A stretch of DNA of 64,000 nucleotides from Vibrio tubiashii ATCC 19109 (GCF_000772105.1 NZ_CP009354.1:2790001-2854000), one strand, 5' to 3'; numbered from the stretch's first letter, positions 30,042 through 40,876 are shown. Program-made: numbers and translations. Notes: a model not told the origin generated them from the sequence alone.

Positions 30042-31610
30042 TTAAGCTTTTAAGTAAGCGAAATACTCTTCGAGGAATTCATCAAAGCTCTGTTTGTCTG
30101 CTGCTTCTACTTCTGTCTGAGCAACACGAGAACGCTCTACTTCTTGCTCCATCTCAGACTCACTATAGAGACGATATTGATGACCTAGATGCTGTTGGCG
30201 GTACTCTTTACCAAATTCACAACCAACTTTACCTAAACCACCAAAGCGCTTGGTATCTTCAAGTAACTGACCAGAAATGGTTTGCTCTGGATTATCAATC
30301 CACGAAAGCAGTTTATAGCAAACCGCCTGATATTCGTTACCACCATTCGCCGCGTCCATTTTCTCAGCGATTTGGGTCAACTCAACAAATACACGTTTTG
30401 CCCAATCTTGTAGCGTTAAAATCTCACCTTTACAACCGATTTGCAGCTCTAAACCGTGTTTACGGCCTTCTACGATGACTTTATTCCAGTTCTCGCGCCA
30501 ACAAGCCTGTTCGCAGTGATCCATCGGTTCTGATTCTGTTAAGGCTGCCCATGTTAAAAATAGGTCTAAGAAGCGAACTTGATCCTCATTGATACCAATT
30601 GCGCTATATGGGTTTACATCAAGAGAGCGAACTTCGATATATTCCACGCCACCACGAGCTAATGCTTCTGATGGTTTTTCGCCTGACTTAGCCACACGCT
30701 TAGGACGAATTGGCGCATAAAGCTCATTTTCGATCTGGAGTACATTGCTATTAAGTTGACGATACTCACCTTCAACCTTCACACCAATTTCCGCAAACTC
30801 TGGTGAAGGGGTACGAATCGCTTTGTTCAACCCTTCTAAATACTCGTCGAGGCTGTTGAACCCAATTTTCAGAGCACTTTGCGCACTGTTGGTGTAACCC
30901 AGATCGCTCAGGCGTAATGAGGTGGCATGAGGCAGGTACAGCGTGCCGCCAATACTTTCAAATGGTAGTTTGGTTTCGCGCCCTTGGATAAATGAACCAC
31001 ACAGAGCCGGAGAAGCACCAAAAAAGTAAGGAATTAACCAGCCGAAACGGTAGTAGTTTCGGATCAGACCGAAATAAGCCTCTGACTTACTATCTTGTCT
31101 GTCTTCATCGCTTTGCTCCCCAAACAACTGATCCCAAAAAGATTCAGGGAATGAAAAATTGAAATGAACACCGGAGATAATTTGCATCAAGCTGCCGTAG
31201 CGATGCTTGAGACCTTCACGATACAAGGTTTTCATTTTTCCAGAGTTAGAAGAACCGTACTGCGCTAGATTGATGTCATCTTCACTGCCAACGTAACAAG
31301 GCATAGACAGTGGCCACATTTTCTCTTCACCCAATTTAGTTTGAGTAAAGTGATGAATGTCCTCTAGCTGAGCAGTTAAGGTGGAGATGTTGCTTGATAC
31401 AGGCGTAATAAACTCCAGCAGCGACTCAGAAAAGTCAGTGGTTATCCAGTTATTGGCATAAGCCGAGCCTAGCTCCACCGGATGAGGGGTTGTTGCGAGG
31501 TGACCATCTTGGTGGTATCGCAGCGTCTCACGCTCCACACCACGTCCAAAACTCTTAAATACTTCTTGGTTTTGTGCAACTCGCTCCAGTCGCGCAGCAA
31601 ATTCAGTCAA
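30042..31610 (-). CDS. gshA: Glutamate-cysteine ligase
   Basis: 522 aa, matching the proteobacterial GshA type (about 518). It catalyses the first step of glutathione synthesis, ATP-dependent joining of glutamate and cysteine. The N-terminus [19 protein letters not shown] (about 21-39) contains the conserved metal/glutamate-binding Glu residues, and [17 protein letters not shown] and [12 protein letters not shown] are family blocks. First gene of a gshA-lipoprotein pair; luxS follows. Confidence 0.97.
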   Translation of the reverse strand: MTEFAARLERVAQNQEVFKSFGRGVERETLRYHQDGHLATTPHPVELGSAYANNWITTDFSESLLEFITPVSSNISTLTAQLEDIHHFTQTKLGEEKMWPLSMPCYVGSEDDINLAQYGSSNSGKMKTLYREGLKHRYGSLMQIISGVHFNFSFPESFWDQLFGEQSDEDRQDSKSEAYFGLIRNYYRFGWLIPYFFGASPALCGSFIQGRETKLPFESIGGTLYLPHATSLRLSDLGYTNSAQSALKIGFNSLDEYLEGLNKAIRTPSPEFAEIGVKVEGEYRQLNSNVLQIENELYAPIRPKRVAKSGEKPSEALARGGVEYIEVRSLDVNPYSAIGINEDQVRFLDLFLTWAALTESEPMDHCEQACWRENWNKVIVEGRKHGLELQIGCKGEILTLQDWAKRVFVELTQIAEKMDAANGGNEYQAVCYKLLSWIDNPEQTISGQLLEDTKRFGGLGKVGCEFGKEYRQQHLGHQYRLYSESEMEQEVERSRVAQTEVEAADKQSFDEFLEEYFAYLKA

Positions 31611-31669
31611 AATGAGGTTCGCTTATATCTGTAGTTCGGTTGTGATACCAAACTGGCTAAACAAATTAT

Positions 31670-31693
31670 AAAGGGTGACCAAAATCACCCTTT
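31670..31693 (-). terminator. Hairpin after the M16 peptidase gene
   Basis: AAAGGGTGA / TCACCCTTT, 9-bp stem with a 6-base loop; the following minus-strand sequence is AT-rich but without a long T run. Confidence 0.6.
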
Positions 31694-31718
31694 AGCTATG
31701 CACTATGTTATGTGTACT

Positions 31719-34577
31719 CTAGCGGATGATTTCAAGCTCTTCTATCGGAATCTGTAAACTTTCTAGCTGAGGTTTTAACGTTTTCGCATCACCAACGACA
31801 ATAATCTGGTACTCATCAGGGGCAAACCATTTGTTCGCTAGCCCATCTAAGGTCTTCTTATTAACGGTTTCTACGATCTCGTTTCTCTGCTTTAGGTAAT
31901 CTTCATCTAAGCTGTACGCCAGAATACTATTAAGTAGTCCTGTTTTCTGTGAAGGCGTTTCATACTTTAACGCATCTTGTTGACCGACCGCTAAGCGCAA
32001 AAATTTCATTTCATCTTCGGTCATGCCATTTTTACTGTACTCTTCGAGCTCTTTTTGCATTTCGACAATTGATGGCACCGTTGAGTCTGCGCGAACTTGC
32101 GCTGAGAAAATTATCGCACCGACTTCTCGGTTTGCCGCGAGATAACCGCTTGCACCATAAGTGTAGCCTTTATCTTCACGCAAATTCTGGTTAACACGGC
32201 TATTGAAGTTACCCGCTAAATTAAAGTTAGCTAACTGAGTTAAATACACTTCTCCTGTCGCATCAAACGGTAATCCTTGACGAACCATACGTACCACACT
32301 TTGCGGAGCGCTCGGCTTGTCGATGAGATAAATCTTCTGCTGATCGAGCGGTTTCACCAATTGCGGTCTTAACAAGGGAGCAAATTCACCTTGCCAGTTG
32401 TCGATAAAGGCCAGCTCTTTTTTCACTTGGCGCTTATTGATGTCGCCTACCACCACAATTTGCGCACCTTGTGGCGTGTAATGCCGTTTATAGAAATCTT
32501 TAACATCATCTAAGGTTAAGCTAGATACAGAAGCTTCTGTACCATCATTGGAGCGTTGATAAATCGAACCAGCGAAAAGCACTTGTCGCGTCGCCTGAGA
32601 AGCCATCCAGCTTGGCTTTTGATGCTGATAAACCAAACCTTCTAACATCTGTTTCTTCAAGCGGTCGAAGTCCTCTTGACGGAAAGCCGGTTTGAATAAC
32701 ACTTCCTCGACGATCTTTAGCGTTTCGGTAAGGTTTTTTTCCAGACTTGAAACAGAAATGCCAGTGGTATAGTTACCCGCATCAATAGAAACTGTACTAC
32801 CTAAGGTATCTAACCGAGCTTGGAGCTCTTCCAAGCTAGAGTCGAGTGTCGCCTCTTGCATCATTGCCGCAGTTAGATTCGCCAGCCCTTCTTTCCCTTT
32901 CACCACATAGCGCTCTCCGGCAGGGAAGCTAATATCCAATTGAACGGTTGGCGTTTCTGAGCTGACCGTACCAAGTAGCTCTGCGCCATTGTCGAAGTAA
33001 AGGTGATACAGCTCTGGCATTTGAGCTTTCACCCCTTGAGCGACTTCAGGCATCACAGAGCGGTCAAAGGTATCTGTCGCACGACGATAAGCTAGCTGCT
33101 CTTCGGTCACTTTTTGATACTCTGGCAGAGTTCTCGGTGGCGTAACAAAGGTAGCCGGTTTAGCCGCTAATTCAGTTTTTCCACGCGGAACGACACTGAG
33201 TGCCACTTTATGGTGACCGTTTACATAGGTTTTGTATGCCGCCATGACAGACTCTGGCGTCACCGCTCGAATTTGCTCTAGTTGGGTTTGAATCCGATCA
33301 GGCGTATCGAAGAAGGTTTCGTTGGAAGCAAGTTGAGTTACCTTGCCACGAACACTTTGCAGTGCAAATACTGCGTTAGCTTCTGCCATACCGGTAATCT
33401 GCTCTAATCGCGCATCATCGACACCTTTCGCTTCAAATTCATCTAAAGTTTGCATCAACTCCTGATACAGCGGCTTGAGCGCTCCTTTTTCTCCAGATGG
33501 TGCCATCGCATATACATAGAAAGTACAAGCCAGCTCTGCACAATCTTGGAAGGCCCCTGCATCTACAGCTTTTTGGGTCTTTACTAGCTTTTGATAAAGC
33601 AGACTGTTTGCCCCACTACCTAACACGTTAGCCAAAGCATTGATCGACGCCTGCTCTTCAGCCCCTTTGTATTTGGTTGGCCAACCAATCATCAACATCG
33701 GTTGTTGAATACGATCTTCTAATGTGATGTAACGATCTTCGCTCAGCTTGGCAGGCTGCTTAGGTGCGCGCTCAACTTCAGGCCCGGCAGGAATAGAACC
33801 AAAATATTTGTTTACCCACTCTAAGGTCTGCTCAACGTCAATGTCACCGCCTATGGTCAGTACCGCGTTGTTTGGTCCATACCAACGAAGAAAGAAGGCT
33901 TTAAGGTCATTCACATCGACCCTATCGAGATCTTCAACATATCCAATAGTTTGCCAAGAGTATGGGTGGCCTTCTGGATACATGGCTTCACCCATTCGCT
34001 CCCACATCAATCCATAAGGGCGGTTGTCATAGTTCTGTGCACGTTCGTTTTTAACCGTATCGCGCTGAATTTCAAACTTACGTTGTGAGACAGCATCAAG
34101 CAAAAAGCCCATTCGATCAGACTCAAGCCAGAGCATTTTCTCTAGCTGATTCGATGGCACAGTTTCAAAGTAGTTGGTGCGATCTCGGTTCGTCGTCCCA
34201 TTAAGCGTTCCGCCTGCTTCGGTAATGATCTTAAAGTGTTGTTGGTCACCAACATTCTCACTACCTTGGAACATCATGTGCTCAAAAAAGTGAGCAAAGC
34301 CTGATTTACCAATCTCTTCACGCGCCGAGCCAACATGATAAGTCACGTCAAGGTGAACCAGTGGATCGGAATTATCTGGTGATAAGATCACCGTCAGACC
34401 ATTATCTAGCTGGTACTTTGAGTAAGGGATTGTTGCCTTACCAGGTTGAGCTGGTACTTCTTCAACGAGAGTAACGCCTTGTGGCAATGAAGATAAAAAT
34501 GAAACAGAAGAGAGGTTGTTGGAGCTACAACCATAAAGTGCGACAAGAGAAATAGCACCAAGCCAAATCTTTCTCAT
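31719..34577 (-). CDS. M16 family zinc metallopeptidase, lipoprotein
   Basis: 952 aa with two tandem M16 halves. The N-terminus MRKIWLGAISLVALYGCS has a lipobox, so it is anchored in the envelope facing the periplasm. The first half carries the inverted zinc motif HFFEH (96-100) with the downstream Glu in the segment after NERAQNYDNRP. The second half (from about residue 510) lacks the motif, as usual for the inactive partner domain. Such enzymes (PqqL/YhjJ-like) degrade peptides. It is monocistronic or leads the YqaA and oxidoreductase genes' neighbours, all on the minus strand. Confidence 0.9.
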   Translation of the reverse strand: MRKIWLGAISLVALYGCSSNNLSSVSFLSSLPQGVTLVEEVPAQPGKATIPYSKYQLDNGLTVILSPDNSDPLVHLDVTYHVGSAREEIGKSGFAHFFEHMMFQGSENVGDQQHFKIITEAGGTLNGTTNRDRTNYFETVPSNQLEKMLWLESDRMGFLLDAVSQRKFEIQRDTVKNERAQNYDNRPYGLMWERMGEAMYPEGHPYSWQTIGYVEDLDRVDVNDLKAFFLRWYGPNNAVLTIGGDIDVEQTLEWVNKYFGSIPAGPEVERAPKQPAKLSEDRYITLEDRIQQPMLMIGWPTKYKGAEEQASINALANVLGSGANSLLYQKLVKTQKAVDAGAFQDCAELACTFYVYAMAPSGEKGALKPLYQELMQTLDEFEAKGVDDARLEQITGMAEANAVFALQSVRGKVTQLASNETFFDTPDRIQTQLEQIRAVTPESVMAAYKTYVNGHHKVALSVVPRGKTELAAKPATFVTPPRTLPEYQKVTEEQLAYRRATDTFDRSVMPEVAQGVKAQMPELYHLYFDNGAELLGTVSSETPTVQLDISFPAGERYVVKGKEGLANLTAAMMQEATLDSSLEELQARLDTLGSTVSIDAGNYTTGISVSSLEKNLTETLKIVEEVLFKPAFRQEDFDRLKKQMLEGLVYQHQKPSWMASQATRQVLFAGSIYQRSNDGTEASVSSLTLDDVKDFYKRHYTPQGAQIVVVGDINKRQVKKELAFIDNWQGEFAPLLRPQLVKPLDQQKIYLIDKPSAPQSVVRMVRQGLPFDATGEVYLTQLANFNLAGNFNSRVNQNLREDKGYTYGASGYLAANREVGAIIFSAQVRADSTVPSIVEMQKELEEYSKNGMTEDEMKFLRLAVGQQDALKYETPSQKTGLLNSILAYSLDEDYLKQRNEIVETVNKKTLDGLANKWFAPDEYQIIVVGDAKTLKPQLESLQIPIEELEIIR

Positions 34578-34586
34578 GACATCCCC

Positions 34587-35048
34587 TTAGAAAAATCCGT
34601 AAAAAATTGCTGCAAGCAATGAGTATCGTAGCGCTTTGCCAATCAATATAAGCCAAAAACATGGCCAAAAGCGCATTCGAAGCCAACCTGCGGCTAAACA
34701 TAAAGGGTCACCGATTATCGGTAACCAACTAAAAAGAAGCGACCAATAGCCGTATTTATTGAGCCATAATAAAGCTTTATGACCATGTTTTTCATTTTGA
34801 GTTCGGTTTGGTAACCATAAACCTAACCAAAAGTTGGTCAAGCCACCGAGCGTATTACCCAAAGTGGCGACAAGAATGATTAGGGGAGTTGAAAACTGAT
34901 TGAGACTTAATGTGGCAATCAAGCCAGCTTCTGAACCACCAGGCAATAAAGTGGCACTGAGGAAGCCGCTTAAAAACAGAACCCACAGTGCCGAGTCAGA
35001 AAACCAAAGTGCGAAAGATTCAAAAGCGCTGTTAAACGCTTCTAGCAT
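34587..35048 (-). CDS. YqaA family inner-membrane protein (SNARE-associated/DedA-like)
   Basis: 153 aa. Hydrophobic throughout, with LWVLFLSGFLSATLLPGGSE (about 22-41), the reentrant-loop-like start of the DedA/VTT domain, and a second block around GNTLGGLTNFWLGLW. The small YqaA branch lacks the C-terminal part of longer DedA proteins. Function in E. coli is unknown; relatives are lipid scramblase/transporter-like. Its start overlaps the stop of the upstream oxidoreductase gene by 7 bases. Confidence 0.85.
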   Translation of the reverse strand: MLEAFNSAFESFALWFSDSALWVLFLSGFLSATLLPGGSEAGLIATLSLNQFSTPLIILVATLGNTLGGLTNFWLGLWLPNRTQNEKHGHKALLWLNKYGYWSLLFSWLPIIGDPLCLAAGWLRMRFWPCFWLILIGKALRYSLLAAIFYGFF

Positions 35049-35992
35049 TGCATATCAAGCAAAACCTTGCCTCTAGTGTGCCCAGTTTCAATCTGTTTAT
35101 GCGCTTCGACCACTTCAGTCATTGGATAAACCTGTTGGATCTCTGTTTTCACTAAGCCAACGCTGACCATATACAATAAGGCATCGAGTTGCTCTGGGTT
35201 TGGATCAACCAGCATACCTGTTGCTTCAAAGCCAAGTAGTTTCGCTTTCTCACAGATAAGCTCAGCGGTAAGTGTTGGAACTGTCACGACTTTAGCACCG
35301 TCTTTTAGGCATTTCAGTGCATCAAGTGCTGCATCACCACCAACCAGATCGATCAATACATCAGCCTCCTCTACACGCTCTGAAACAGGTGCAAATTGGT
35401 AGTTGACGGCATGGGCACCTAATGTCGCCATATAATCTAAGTTAGCTTCACTACAGGTGGTGAATACCTCTGCTTTTGCCGCCACAGCGACTTGAATCGC
35501 AATATGACCAACGCCACCTGCCCCAGCTAAAATCAGTACTCGATCCCCCTCATGTACGCCTGCCTTATCCAATGCTTGAACCGCTGTTTGACCAGCCAAA
35601 GGTAAAGCTGCCGCCGCTTCTAAAGTGACGGAATCAGGCACTAGGCTAAGTGCGCTCTCAGGCACACAAATATATTGGCTATAGCCACCACCAGTAAGAG
35701 GAAAGCCAACAAAGCCCGCGACATTATCACCCACGGAGAATCGCTCACTGTTTTCGCCCAAAGAGGCGACTTGACCAGAGATGTCATATCCCGGTACCCA
35801 AGGCAAGTTATCTTTGTTTTCAGACGCGGCCCAGCCTAGCCCTGCTCGTGTTTTCACGTCGATAGGGTTTACGCCAGAAAAATGTACTTTAACCAGTACT
35901 TCACCTGCTTGTGGCTGTGGAATCGGTGAGGTCTGAGTAACAAGAACGTCTGGGTCACCAAATTGAGAGATTGCGATTTGTTTGTTTTCCAT
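35042..35992 (-). CDS. NADP-dependent quinone oxidoreductase-like protein
   Basis: 316 aa, medium-chain dehydrogenase/reductase superfamily without the structural zinc loop. VKVHFSGVNPIDVKTRAG (about 34-51) is the N-terminal GroES-like domain; VLILAGAGGVGHIAIQVA (about 151-168) is the Rossmann cofactor motif. The zinc-binding cysteines are missing, so it belongs to the zeta-crystallin/quinone reductase branch. Substrate not predictable. It starts the operon continuing into the yqaA-like gene. Confidence 0.85.
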   Translation of the reverse strand: MENKQIAISQFGDPDVLVTQTSPIPQPQAGEVLVKVHFSGVNPIDVKTRAGLGWAASENKDNLPWVPGYDISGQVASLGENSERFSVGDNVAGFVGFPLTGGGYSQYICVPESALSLVPDSVTLEAAAALPLAGQTAVQALDKAGVHEGDRVLILAGAGGVGHIAIQVAVAAKAEVFTTCSEANLDYMATLGAHAVNYQFAPVSERVEEADVLIDLVGGDAALDALKCLKDGAKVVTVPTLTAELICEKAKLLGFEATGMLVDPNPEQLDALLYMVSVGLVKTEIQQVYPMTEVVEAHKQIETGHTRGKVLLDMQC

Positions 35993-36013
35993 TTCTTCAT
36001 TTCCCTATCGGTA

Positions 36014-36040
36014 CAAAAAAGGGATGCGAAAGCATCCCTT
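36014..36040 (-). terminator. Terminator of the oadGAB operon
   Basis: AAGGGATGC / GCATCCCTT stem with a GAAA loop, followed on the minus strand by seven T. It lies about 75 bases beyond oadB. Confidence 0.9.
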
Positions 36041-36114
36041 TGAATATATACCATTTATTGGCAGCAAGTTAACCACTTGCTCTCAAATTAACCAATTACT
36101 AACGCTAAAGGCGA

Positions 36115-37245
36115 TTAACCAACCAGTGCTAGCAGGATACCCGCGGCAACAGCAGAACCAAGTACACCTGCTACGTTAGGGCCCATTGCGTGCATCAGTA
36201 GGAAGTTTTGCGGGTTGGAATCCAAGCCGACTTTATTCACCACTCGCGCCGCCATTGGTACCGCAGAAACCCCCGCTGCACCAATAAGAGGGTTAATATC
36301 CTCTTTAGAGAACTTGTTCAGTAGCTTAGCCATAAGTACACCGCCGGCCGTACCAATACTGAAGGCTATTGCACCTAAAGCCAAAATACCTAACGTCTCA
36401 ACGTTAAGGAACTCTTCTGCTTGAAGTTTAGAACCAACACCAAGACCAAGGAAGATGGTTACGATATTGATCAACTCGTTCTGCGCTGTTTTTGATAAAC
36501 GATCGACCACACCAGCCTCACGCATCAGGTTACCAAGACAGAACATACCAACTAGAGGCGTTGCTGCTGGCAGGAACAGAATCGTCATCAGCAATACCGC
36601 GAGCGGGAACAGAATCTTCTCAGCTTTACTTACATGACGAAGCTGCGCCATCTGAATCTTGCGTTCTTCTGGCGAAGTTAATGCCTTCATAATTGGTGGC
36701 TGAATGATCGGTACCAATGCCATGTAGCTGTATGCAGCAACAGCTATCGCACCCAAAAGGTCCGGTGACAACTGGCTCGCCAAGAAGATGGCTGTTGGTC
36801 CGTCTGCACCACCAATGATGGCGATTGAAGCCGCATCTGGCATGCTAAACTCCATGCCCGGCACATAGTTAAGCAAGATCGCACCGAATAGGGTGGCGAA
36901 AATACCAAACTGCGCTGCGGCACCTAACCAAAGCGTTTTTGGGTTAGCGATCAAAGCACCGAAATCGGTCATTGCACCAACACCCATAAAGATCAATAGC
37001 GGGAAGATCCCTGACTCGATCCCCACGTAGTAGACGTAGTAAAGCAAGCCGCCTTCATCGGTAAAACCAGCATTAGGAATATTGGCTAAAATAGCACCAA
37101 AACCAATGGGCAGCAGAAGTAGTGGCTCGAAGCCTTTACGAATAGCCAAAAACAGCAGAGCACAACCAACCAAGATCATACAAATCTGGCCAAACTCAAA
37201 GTTAGCGATCCCTGTTTCTGACCATAAGATCATTAATCCTTCCAT
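36115..37245 (-). CDS. oadB: Oxaloacetate decarboxylase Na+ pump, beta subunit
   Basis: 376 aa. The membrane subunit that decarboxylates carboxybiotin and exports Na+. It is hydrophobic over the full length with nine or more segments. The family signature [20 protein letters not shown] is at about 136-155, with the conserved Asp in GGADGPT. A second conserved block, [13 protein letters not shown], and the C-terminal [18 protein letters not shown] are present. The start has a clear GGGAG upstream. It lies 9 bases downstream of oadA. Confidence 0.97.
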   Translation of the reverse strand: MEGLMILWSETGIANFEFGQICMILVGCALLFLAIRKGFEPLLLLPIGFGAILANIPNAGFTDEGGLLYYVYYVGIESGIFPLLIFMGVGAMTDFGALIANPKTLWLGAAAQFGIFATLFGAILLNYVPGMEFSMPDAASIAIIGGADGPTAIFLASQLSPDLLGAIAVAAYSYMALVPIIQPPIMKALTSPEERKIQMAQLRHVSKAEKILFPLAVLLMTILFLPAATPLVGMFCLGNLMREAGVVDRLSKTAQNELINIVTIFLGLGVGSKLQAEEFLNVETLGILALGAIAFSIGTAGGVLMAKLLNKFSKEDINPLIGAAGVSAVPMAARVVNKVGLDSNPQNFLLMHAMGPNVAGVLGSAVAAGILLALVG

Positions 37246-37254
37246 GGTACTCCC

Positions 37255-39045
37255 TTACGCTAAGCTCAGTAGCGGAGCGCCAACGGTCACAGAGTCACCC
37301 TCTTTGACATGCAGATCTTGAATGATACCTCCGCGTGCTGCACGAACTTCCGTTTCCATCTTCATCGCTTCAAGGATCAGTAACACGTCTCCTTCAGCCA
37401 CTTGCGCACCACTTTGGACATGGACCTTAAAGATGTTACCGGCAAGAGGAGCAGGCACCGTTTCCGAGTTACCCGTTGGCGCAGCTGCAGGCGCTGCCGC
37501 TTGTTGCGGAGCTGCGGCTGAAGGAGCAACCGAAGTTAACTGACCTTGTGGACCAACTTCAACATCGTAGACCTGACCATCAACTTTAACGCTGTAAGTT
37601 TCGATGCCACCTTGAGCAGGCTGAGCTTGAGCAGCAGCAGGCGGTTCTTCTAGCCATGGTGCTGGCTCAAAGGCTTCTGGGTTACGGCGGTTCTTAAGGA
37701 ACTTCAGACCTACTTGTGGGAATAGCGCATAGGTCAGCACGTCATCAACCGTATCTTCTGCGAGAGAAATGCCATCTTGTTTCGCTTTAGTCAGCAGTTC
37801 TTCAGTCAGCGAGTTCATCTCTGACTCAAGCAAATCAGCCGGGCGACAAGTAATCGGCTCCGCGCCTTCCAGTACTTTGGCTTGCAGATCTGCATTCACT
37901 TCTGCTGGCGCTGCACCGTACTCACCTTTCAGCAAACCCGCCGTTTCTTTGGTAATGCTCTTATAGCGTTCTCCAGTCAATACGTTGATTACCGCTTGGG
38001 TACCGACGATTTGAGAGGTTGGAGTCACGAGCGGAATGTAGCCAAGATCCTGACGTACGCGTGGGATCTCTTCGAGAACTTCATCGAGCTTATCAGCTGC
38101 GCCCTGCTCTTTGAGCTGACCTTCCATATTGGTCAACATGCCACCTGGCACTTGAGCAATCAGGATACGAGAGTCAACACCCTTAAGTTGACCTTCAAAC
38201 TTGGCATACTTCTTACGAACATCACGGAAGTAAGCGGCAATCGGCTCAATTTGATCTAGTTTAAGGTTGGTGTCACGCTCGGTGCCTTGCAGCATAGCGA
38301 CCACTGTCTCTGTTGGTGTATGACCATAAGTACAGCTCATTGATGAGATAGCGGTATCAAGGATATCTACTCCAGCTTCTACCGCTTTTACAGCAGTCGC
38401 TGTTGATAGACCCGTTGTTGCATGACAGTGAAGCGCTAAAGGAATATCAGTAGAAGATTTGATGCGAGTAATTAACTCTTCCGCTTCATATGGCTTAAGC
38501 AACCCAGACATATCTTTGATACACAATGAGTGACAGCCAAGGTCTTCAAGACGTTTAGCAAGATCCACCCAAGTATCTGTATTGTGTACTGGGCTAGTAG
38601 TATAAGAAAGCGTACCTTGAGCATGCGCGCCGACATCGACCGCTGCTTTTACTGCCTTCTCAAAGTTGCGCACGTCGTTCATCGCATCGAAGATACGGAA
38701 GACATCCATACCATTGGCATGGGCGCGTTCAACAAATTTTTCGACCACATCATCTGCGTAGTGGCGGTAACCCAGTAAGTTCTGGCCGCGCAGCAGCATT
38801 TGCATTGGTGTATTTGGCATCGCTTTTTTCAATGCACGCAAACGCTCCCAAGGATCTTCCCCTAAGAATCGAATACAGGCATCAAACGTCGCACCGCCCC
38901 ATGTTTCTAGAGACCAGTAACCGACTTTATCCAGTTCCTCTGCGATAGGTAACATATCCTCTAGACGCATACGAGTCGCAAATAGCGATTGATGGGCGTC
39001 ACGAAGGACCACGTCCGTTAAAGCTAGTGGTTTAGACATGCTCAT
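37255..39045 (-). CDS. oadA: Oxaloacetate decarboxylase, alpha subunit (biotin-dependent)
   Basis: 596 aa. The N-terminal carboxyltransferase barrel starts [20 protein letters not shown] and includes the metal site ALHCHATTG (about 213-221). A Pro/Ala-rich linker (about 480-525) leads to the biotinyl domain with EAMKMET near 560, where the Lys carries biotin. It transfers the carboxyl group of oxaloacetate to biotin for the OadB pump. The start could be this Met or the one two codons later. Middle gene of oadGAB. Confidence 0.97.
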   Translation of the reverse strand: MSMSKPLALTDVVLRDAHQSLFATRMRLEDMLPIAEELDKVGYWSLETWGGATFDACIRFLGEDPWERLRALKKAMPNTPMQMLLRGQNLLGYRHYADDVVEKFVERAHANGMDVFRIFDAMNDVRNFEKAVKAAVDVGAHAQGTLSYTTSPVHNTDTWVDLAKRLEDLGCHSLCIKDMSGLLKPYEAEELITRIKSSTDIPLALHCHATTGLSTATAVKAVEAGVDILDTAISSMSCTYGHTPTETVVAMLQGTERDTNLKLDQIEPIAAYFRDVRKKYAKFEGQLKGVDSRILIAQVPGGMLTNMEGQLKEQGAADKLDEVLEEIPRVRQDLGYIPLVTPTSQIVGTQAVINVLTGERYKSITKETAGLLKGEYGAAPAEVNADLQAKVLEGAEPITCRPADLLESEMNSLTEELLTKAKQDGISLAEDTVDDVLTYALFPQVGLKFLKNRRNPEAFEPAPWLEEPPAAAQAQPAQGGIETYSVKVDGQVYDVEVGPQGQLTSVAPSAAAPQQAAAPAAAPTGNSETVPAPLAGNIFKVHVQSGAQVAEGDVLLILEAMKMETEVRAARGGIIQDLHVKEGDSVTVGAPLLSLA

Positions 39046-39070
39046 TAACTCCTTTTAATCCTGTCAAATG

Positions 39071-39328
39071 CTACTTAGCGGTAGAGGTACGATACTGATG
39101 TACCGCTGCGGAGATTGCCGCAACTACCTTCGGGCTAACAGCAGAAGATGGTGATTGAACTTTGTTATTTTGAATAGGTGTCGCGATCGGCTCAGGTACT
39201 TCTTGTGGTACCAGTTTTGACATCAACCGAACGAGATAGACGAGAATAGTGAGGAATATAAATACTACAGCCATCCCTGTAAGCATCAGGGTTGCAGCAT
39301 CTACTAGCAGGCTTCCAATATTATCCAT
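39071..39328 (-). CDS. oadG: Oxaloacetate decarboxylase, gamma subunit
   Basis: 85 aa. One N-terminal membrane helix (MLTGMAVVFIFLTILVYLV, about 16-34) followed by a Pro-rich linker and a short C-terminal helix, the normal build of OadG, which holds the complex together and binds Zn2+. First gene of the operon oadGAB, 25 bases ahead of oadA. Confidence 0.92.
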   Translation of the reverse strand: MDNIGSLLVDAATLMLTGMAVVFIFLTILVYLVRLMSKLVPQEVPEPIATPIQNNKVQSPSSAVSPKVVAAISAAVHQYRTSTAK

Positions 39329-39480
39329 TTTTGCATCCTTTCTTTGTCATCCTGACAACAGCATTAGGTATATCGCTAAAAACATCGTGTTTTATCATCG
39401 CTCAACGCTAAATTTAGCCAGCATCTTGCTAGCACTCTTGTTGCCAGAACATGCAGTAAAATCCTGACAAGAGGTCTAGG

Positions 39481-39508
39481 ATTATCTCGATTGGTTAAAC
39501 TTTGTCAA
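39481..39508 (-). promoter_or_regulatory. Probable promoter of oadGAB
   Basis: Perfect TTGACA (39503-39508) and GATAAT (39481-39486) on the minus strand, 16 bases apart, about 150 bases ahead of oadG. The rest of the 39329-39740 intergenic region shows no gene. Confidence 0.65.
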
Positions 39509-39741
39509 TTTTGTTTAAGGTGCTATTGAGGATATTGCACAAATCTAGGGAATTATTCGTCACACAAATCACATAAATCTGCAATACATCTTCATATAAG
39601 CATAAATAACTGCGTGTTTTATGACGTTATGCCAAAACATGGTGCATTACTGCGATAGGCTTAAAAGAAACAGGAAAAGAGTCTAAGAAACAATAGCTTG
39701 TAAACTCATTGTTTCAATAATGTTGCTAGGGTGTTAATAAA

Positions 39742-39769
39742 AAAGCCCTGCTATTTCTAGCAGGGCTTT
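39742..39769 (-). terminator. Terminator of the tRNA-Arg/Ser cluster
   Basis: AAAGCCCTGCTA / TAGCAGGGCTTT, 12-bp stem with a 4-base loop, followed on the minus strand by T residues; 9 bases past the last tRNA-Arg. Confidence 0.9.
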
Positions 39770-39777
39770 AAAATAAG

Positions 39778-39854
39778 TGGCGCGTCCTGGAGGATTCGAA
39801 CCTCCGACCGCCTGGTTCGTAGCCAGGTACTCTATCCAGCTGAGCTAAGGACGC
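39778..39854 (-). tRNA. tRNA-Arg (ACG), copy 1
   Basis: 77 nt with CCA; acceptor GCGTCCT, anticodon loop CTACGAA gives ACG (inosine-modified in the cell). Last gene of the cluster transcript. Confidence 0.97.
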
Positions 39855-39918
39855 ACGGTTTTGATATCGACTCTAGATCAATATCAGGATGACTTTGATA
39901 AAAAGAAACCCTAAAGAG

Positions 39919-39995
39919 TGGCGCGTCCTGGAGGATTCGAACCTCCGACCGCCTGGTTCGTAGCCAGGTACTCTATCCAGCTGAGCTAAGGACGC
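39919..39995 (-). tRNA. tRNA-Arg (ACG), copy 2
   Basis: Identical to copy 1 over 77 nt. Confidence 0.97.
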
Positions 39996-40059
39996 GCAGT
40001 TTTGATATCAACTCTAGGTCAATATCGGGATGACTTTGATAAAAAGAAACCCTAAAGAG

Positions 40060-40136
40060 TGGCGCGTCCTGGAGGATTCGAACCTCCGACCGCCTGGTTC
40101 GTAGCCAGGTACTCTATCCAGCTGAGCTAAGGACGC
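40060..40136 (-). tRNA. tRNA-Arg (ACG), copy 3
   Basis: Identical to copy 1 over 77 nt. Confidence 0.97.
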
Positions 40137-40200
40137 GCAGTTTTGATATCGACTCTAGATCAATATCAGGATTGCTTTGGTAAAAAGAAACCCTAAAGAG

Positions 40201-40277
40201 TGGCGCGTCCTGGAGGATTCGAACCTCCGACCGCCTGGTTCGTAGCCAGGTACTCTATCCAGCTGAGCTAAGGACGC
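40201..40277 (-). tRNA. tRNA-Arg (ACG), copy 4
   Basis: Identical to copy 1 over 77 nt. Confidence 0.97.
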
Positions 40278-40341
40278 GCAGTTTTGATATCGACTCTAGA
40301 TCAATATCAGGATTGCTTTGGTAAAAAGAAACCCTAAAGAG

Positions 40342-40418
40342 TGGCGCGTCCTGGAGGATTCGAACCTCCGACCGCCTGGTTCGTAGCCAGGTACTCTATC
40401 CAGCTGAGCTAAGGACGC
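40342..40418 (-). tRNA. tRNA-Arg (ACG), copy 5
   Basis: Identical to copy 1 over 77 nt. Confidence 0.97.
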
Positions 40419-40514
40419 GCAATGTTCTCTAAAACAAGAGATGTGAAGTATATCACACTAGTTCTTTGAAACAACAGGGCTTTAAAACAAAAAAATTGGC
40501 CATAAGCCAATTAA

Positions 40515-40607
40515 TGGCGGTGAGGGAGGGATTCGAACCCTCGATACGGCTACAAACCGTATACTCCCTTAGCAGGGGAGCGCCTTCAGCCTCTCGGCCA
40601 CCTCACC
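40515..40607 (-). tRNA. tRNA-Ser (GCU), copy 1
   Basis: 93 nt with CCA and a long variable arm; anticodon loop CTGCTAA gives GCU. Confidence 0.97.
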
Positions 40608-40632
40608 GTTTTATTCCCTGGTAAGGAAATTA

Positions 40633-40709
40633 TGGCGCGTCCTGGAGGATTCGAACCTCCGACCGCCTGGTTCGTAGCCAGGTACTCTATCCAGCTGAGC
40701 TAAGGACGC
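40633..40709 (-). tRNA. tRNA-Arg (ACG), copy 6
   Basis: Identical to the other five tRNA-Arg genes but placed between two tRNA-Ser genes, outside the 141-bp array. Confidence 0.97.
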
Positions 40710-40783
40710 GCTATGCTTTCTTGCTAAAGAAAGTTGTTTTAAAGCTGTTCCGAAGAACAATTCTTCCGAGGAAGAAGCAAGAA

Positions 40784-40876
40784 TGGCGGTGAGGGAGGGA
40801 TTCGAACCCTCGATACGGCTACAAACCGTATACTCCCTTAGCAGGGGAGCGCCTTCAGCCTCTCGGCCACCTCACC
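40784..40876 (-). tRNA. tRNA-Ser (GCU), copy 2
   Basis: 93 nt, identical to copy 1. First tRNA of the cluster, downstream of csrA. Confidence 0.97.

Larger units (their letters stand above)
39778..40418. repeat. Tandem 141-bp repeat of tRNA-Arg units
   Basis: Five tRNA-Arg genes start at exact 141-base intervals (39778, 39919, 40060, 40201, 40342). The 64-base spacers are near-identical (GATATCGACTCTAGATCAAT... type) with few substitutions, indicating recent tandem amplification or ongoing gene conversion. Confidence 0.95.

Noticed and set aside
39778..40418. Integrative element in the tRNA-Arg cluster
   Set aside because: All tRNA copies are complete and spacers are short and repeated; there is no integrase.
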